The notes under the pieces: model-generated
What the model was told of the DNA's origin: nothing
What the model saw: only the letters and a program-made list of their open reading frames with translations
The model's database searches: none
NCBI RefSeq assembly: GCF_022343555.1
Contig: NZ_JAKQZH010000006.1
Span: 62,001-126,000, forward strand
Direction: 5' to 3'
Length of the DNA stretch: 64,000 nucleotides
DNA from: Marinobacter sp. C7
GTDB taxonomy: Bacteria > Pseudomonadota > Gammaproteobacteria > Pseudomonadales > Oleiphilaceae
Made by a program: the position numbers and the translations under genes
In this document: positions 63,366 through 64,000 of the stretch, piece by piece
Position numbering within the stretch: the first letter of the stretch is position 1
Layout of the letters: each line of letters starts with the position of its first letter

Positions 63366-64000
63366 TCAATCTCCACTTCGCGCAATCAGCCGGCGCACCT
63401 GCTCCAGGTTCTCGTTGGCGGTCACATGGTAGCTTGGCGATGCCTTGGCAGCTTTACCAAAGAACTCTTCCGCCTGACGGTAGTTGCCTTCATTCATCAG
63501 GATGTAGCCAATGGTATTCCAGGCATCCGCCTCCGGCATGACCTTGATGAGCACCTCCAACGCCTCATCGTAACGTTCCAGGCGGGTATAGAGCTGGCCG
63601 AGATTACGCCAGGCGCGCTCGTGCTCGGGATCGATATTCAGGGCAGTCTGGTACTGGTATTCGGCACGATTCCAGTGGCCGATCAGATAAAAGGAATAAC
63701 CCAGGTTGTTATGAATCCGGGCGTTTCGGGGAGATATCGCCAGCGCCCTGTCGTAGAAGGCCCTCGCAGCAGCAAAATCGCCTCGCAGGTCGGCCATGAT
63801 TCCGAGGGCATTGAATGCCTGCCAACGGGTTTCATCGGCAGCCACCGCCTCTTCAAGCAGCACTCTTGCTTTGTCGTGCTGACGCTGCTTCATGAGCATC
63901 AGCCCCAGGCCTTCAAGGGCACCGGCATGGTCCGGCTGCAGCTGCAGGGCGAGCTGGAACGCCGAGGCTGCCTTGTCCGAAGCGCCCTTGTGCTGGTTGA
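63366..64000 (-). CDS. TPR-repeat protein, N-terminal part beyond the right edge
   Basis: The frame is open to the window edge; about 211 codons are visible. At least five tetratricopeptide repeats are seen, e.g. AFNALGIMADLRGDFAAARAFYDRALAISPRN, IHNNLGYSFYLIGHWNRAEYQYQTALNIDPEH and AWNTIGYILMNEGNYRQAEEFFGKAAKASP. The pattern resembles TadD-like pilus assembly lipoproteins, but no tad genes are visible to support that. No start or signal peptide can be judged. Confidence 0.75.
   Translation of the reverse strand, partial: NQHKGASDKAASAFQLALQLQPDHAGALEGLGLMLMKQRQHDKARVLLEEAVAADETRWQAFNALGIMADLRGDFAAARAFYDRALAISPRNARIHNNLGYSFYLIGHWNRAEYQYQTALNIDPEHERAWRNLGQLYTRLERYDEALEVLIKVMPEADAWNTIGYILMNEGNYRQAEEFFGKAAKASPSYHVTANENLEQVRRLIARSGD

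Overview
The window looks like a chromosomal segment of a marine gammaproteobacterium of the Marinobacter type. This rests on gene content and order (pncC-recA-mutS-fdxA, a complete liu leucine-degradation operon, ilvGM behind an attenuator, fatty-acyl metabolism genes, c-di-GMP genes) and on fairly uniform GC-rich coding sequence. No rRNA or tRNA gene, phage, insertion sequence or CRISPR array was recognised. The genus is an inference from memory, not a database match.

Layout. 1-5.9 kb: a Lon-related protease (cut by the left edge), a PilZ protein, a flavodoxin-like protein, the oxidase assembly factor CcoG and a MocR-type regulator. 6-11 kb: DNA maintenance (recA with an SOS box, pncC, mutS) and ferredoxin fdxA. 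11-16.4 kb: a LysE exporter, a large protein of unknown function, a DegV lipid-binding protein, a ferritin-like PF10118 protein and a DUF3360 transporter. 16.5-20.4 kb: an acyl-CoA synthetase divergent from a PAS histidine kinase/LuxR-type response regulator pair. 20.4-25.6 kb: a second MocR regulator divergent from a small protein and a PhzF enzyme, then a HI0933-type flavoprotein and cyclopropane fatty acid synthase. 25.7-35.4 kb: stress and signalling genes (Usp, MgtC-like membrane protein, AlkB, an HD-GYP phosphodiesterase, DjlA), a membrane methyltransferase, an amidase and TruC. 35.4-39.6 kb: an RND efflux pump with its adaptor.

39.7-42 kb is a textbook biosynthetic attenuator: a 30-residue leader peptide, half of it Val/Leu/Ile, followed by a 12-bp terminator stem and then ilvG-ilvM. 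42-48 kb is the most interesting region. An NrtABD-type ABC transporter is followed in the same operon by cyanase (cynS). It is divergent from a PAS-AAA+-HTH sigma-54 activator. Between them lie a near-perfect -24/-12 promoter for the transporter operon, three copies of a YACGAWTTTTCGTR palindrome at enhancer distance, and a second, weaker -24/-12 promoter facing the activator gene. The sequence predicts a self-contained, sigma-54-controlled cyanate uptake and degradation module.

48-60.8 kb is branched-chain amino acid and acyl catabolism. An SDR/acyl-CoA dehydrogenase/thiolase operon fits the isoleucine or branched acyl-CoA route. It diverges from liuR-liuABCDE plus a CMD-family protein and an AMP-forming ligase, around a single MerR-type palindrome. 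A 27-bp perfect inverted repeat enclosing two small hairpins with GGA loops lies between liuA and liuB and is unexplained. 61-64 kb holds a small secreted protein, a lipoprotein with a low-complexity linker, an orphan REP-like palindrome and a TPR protein cut by the right edge.
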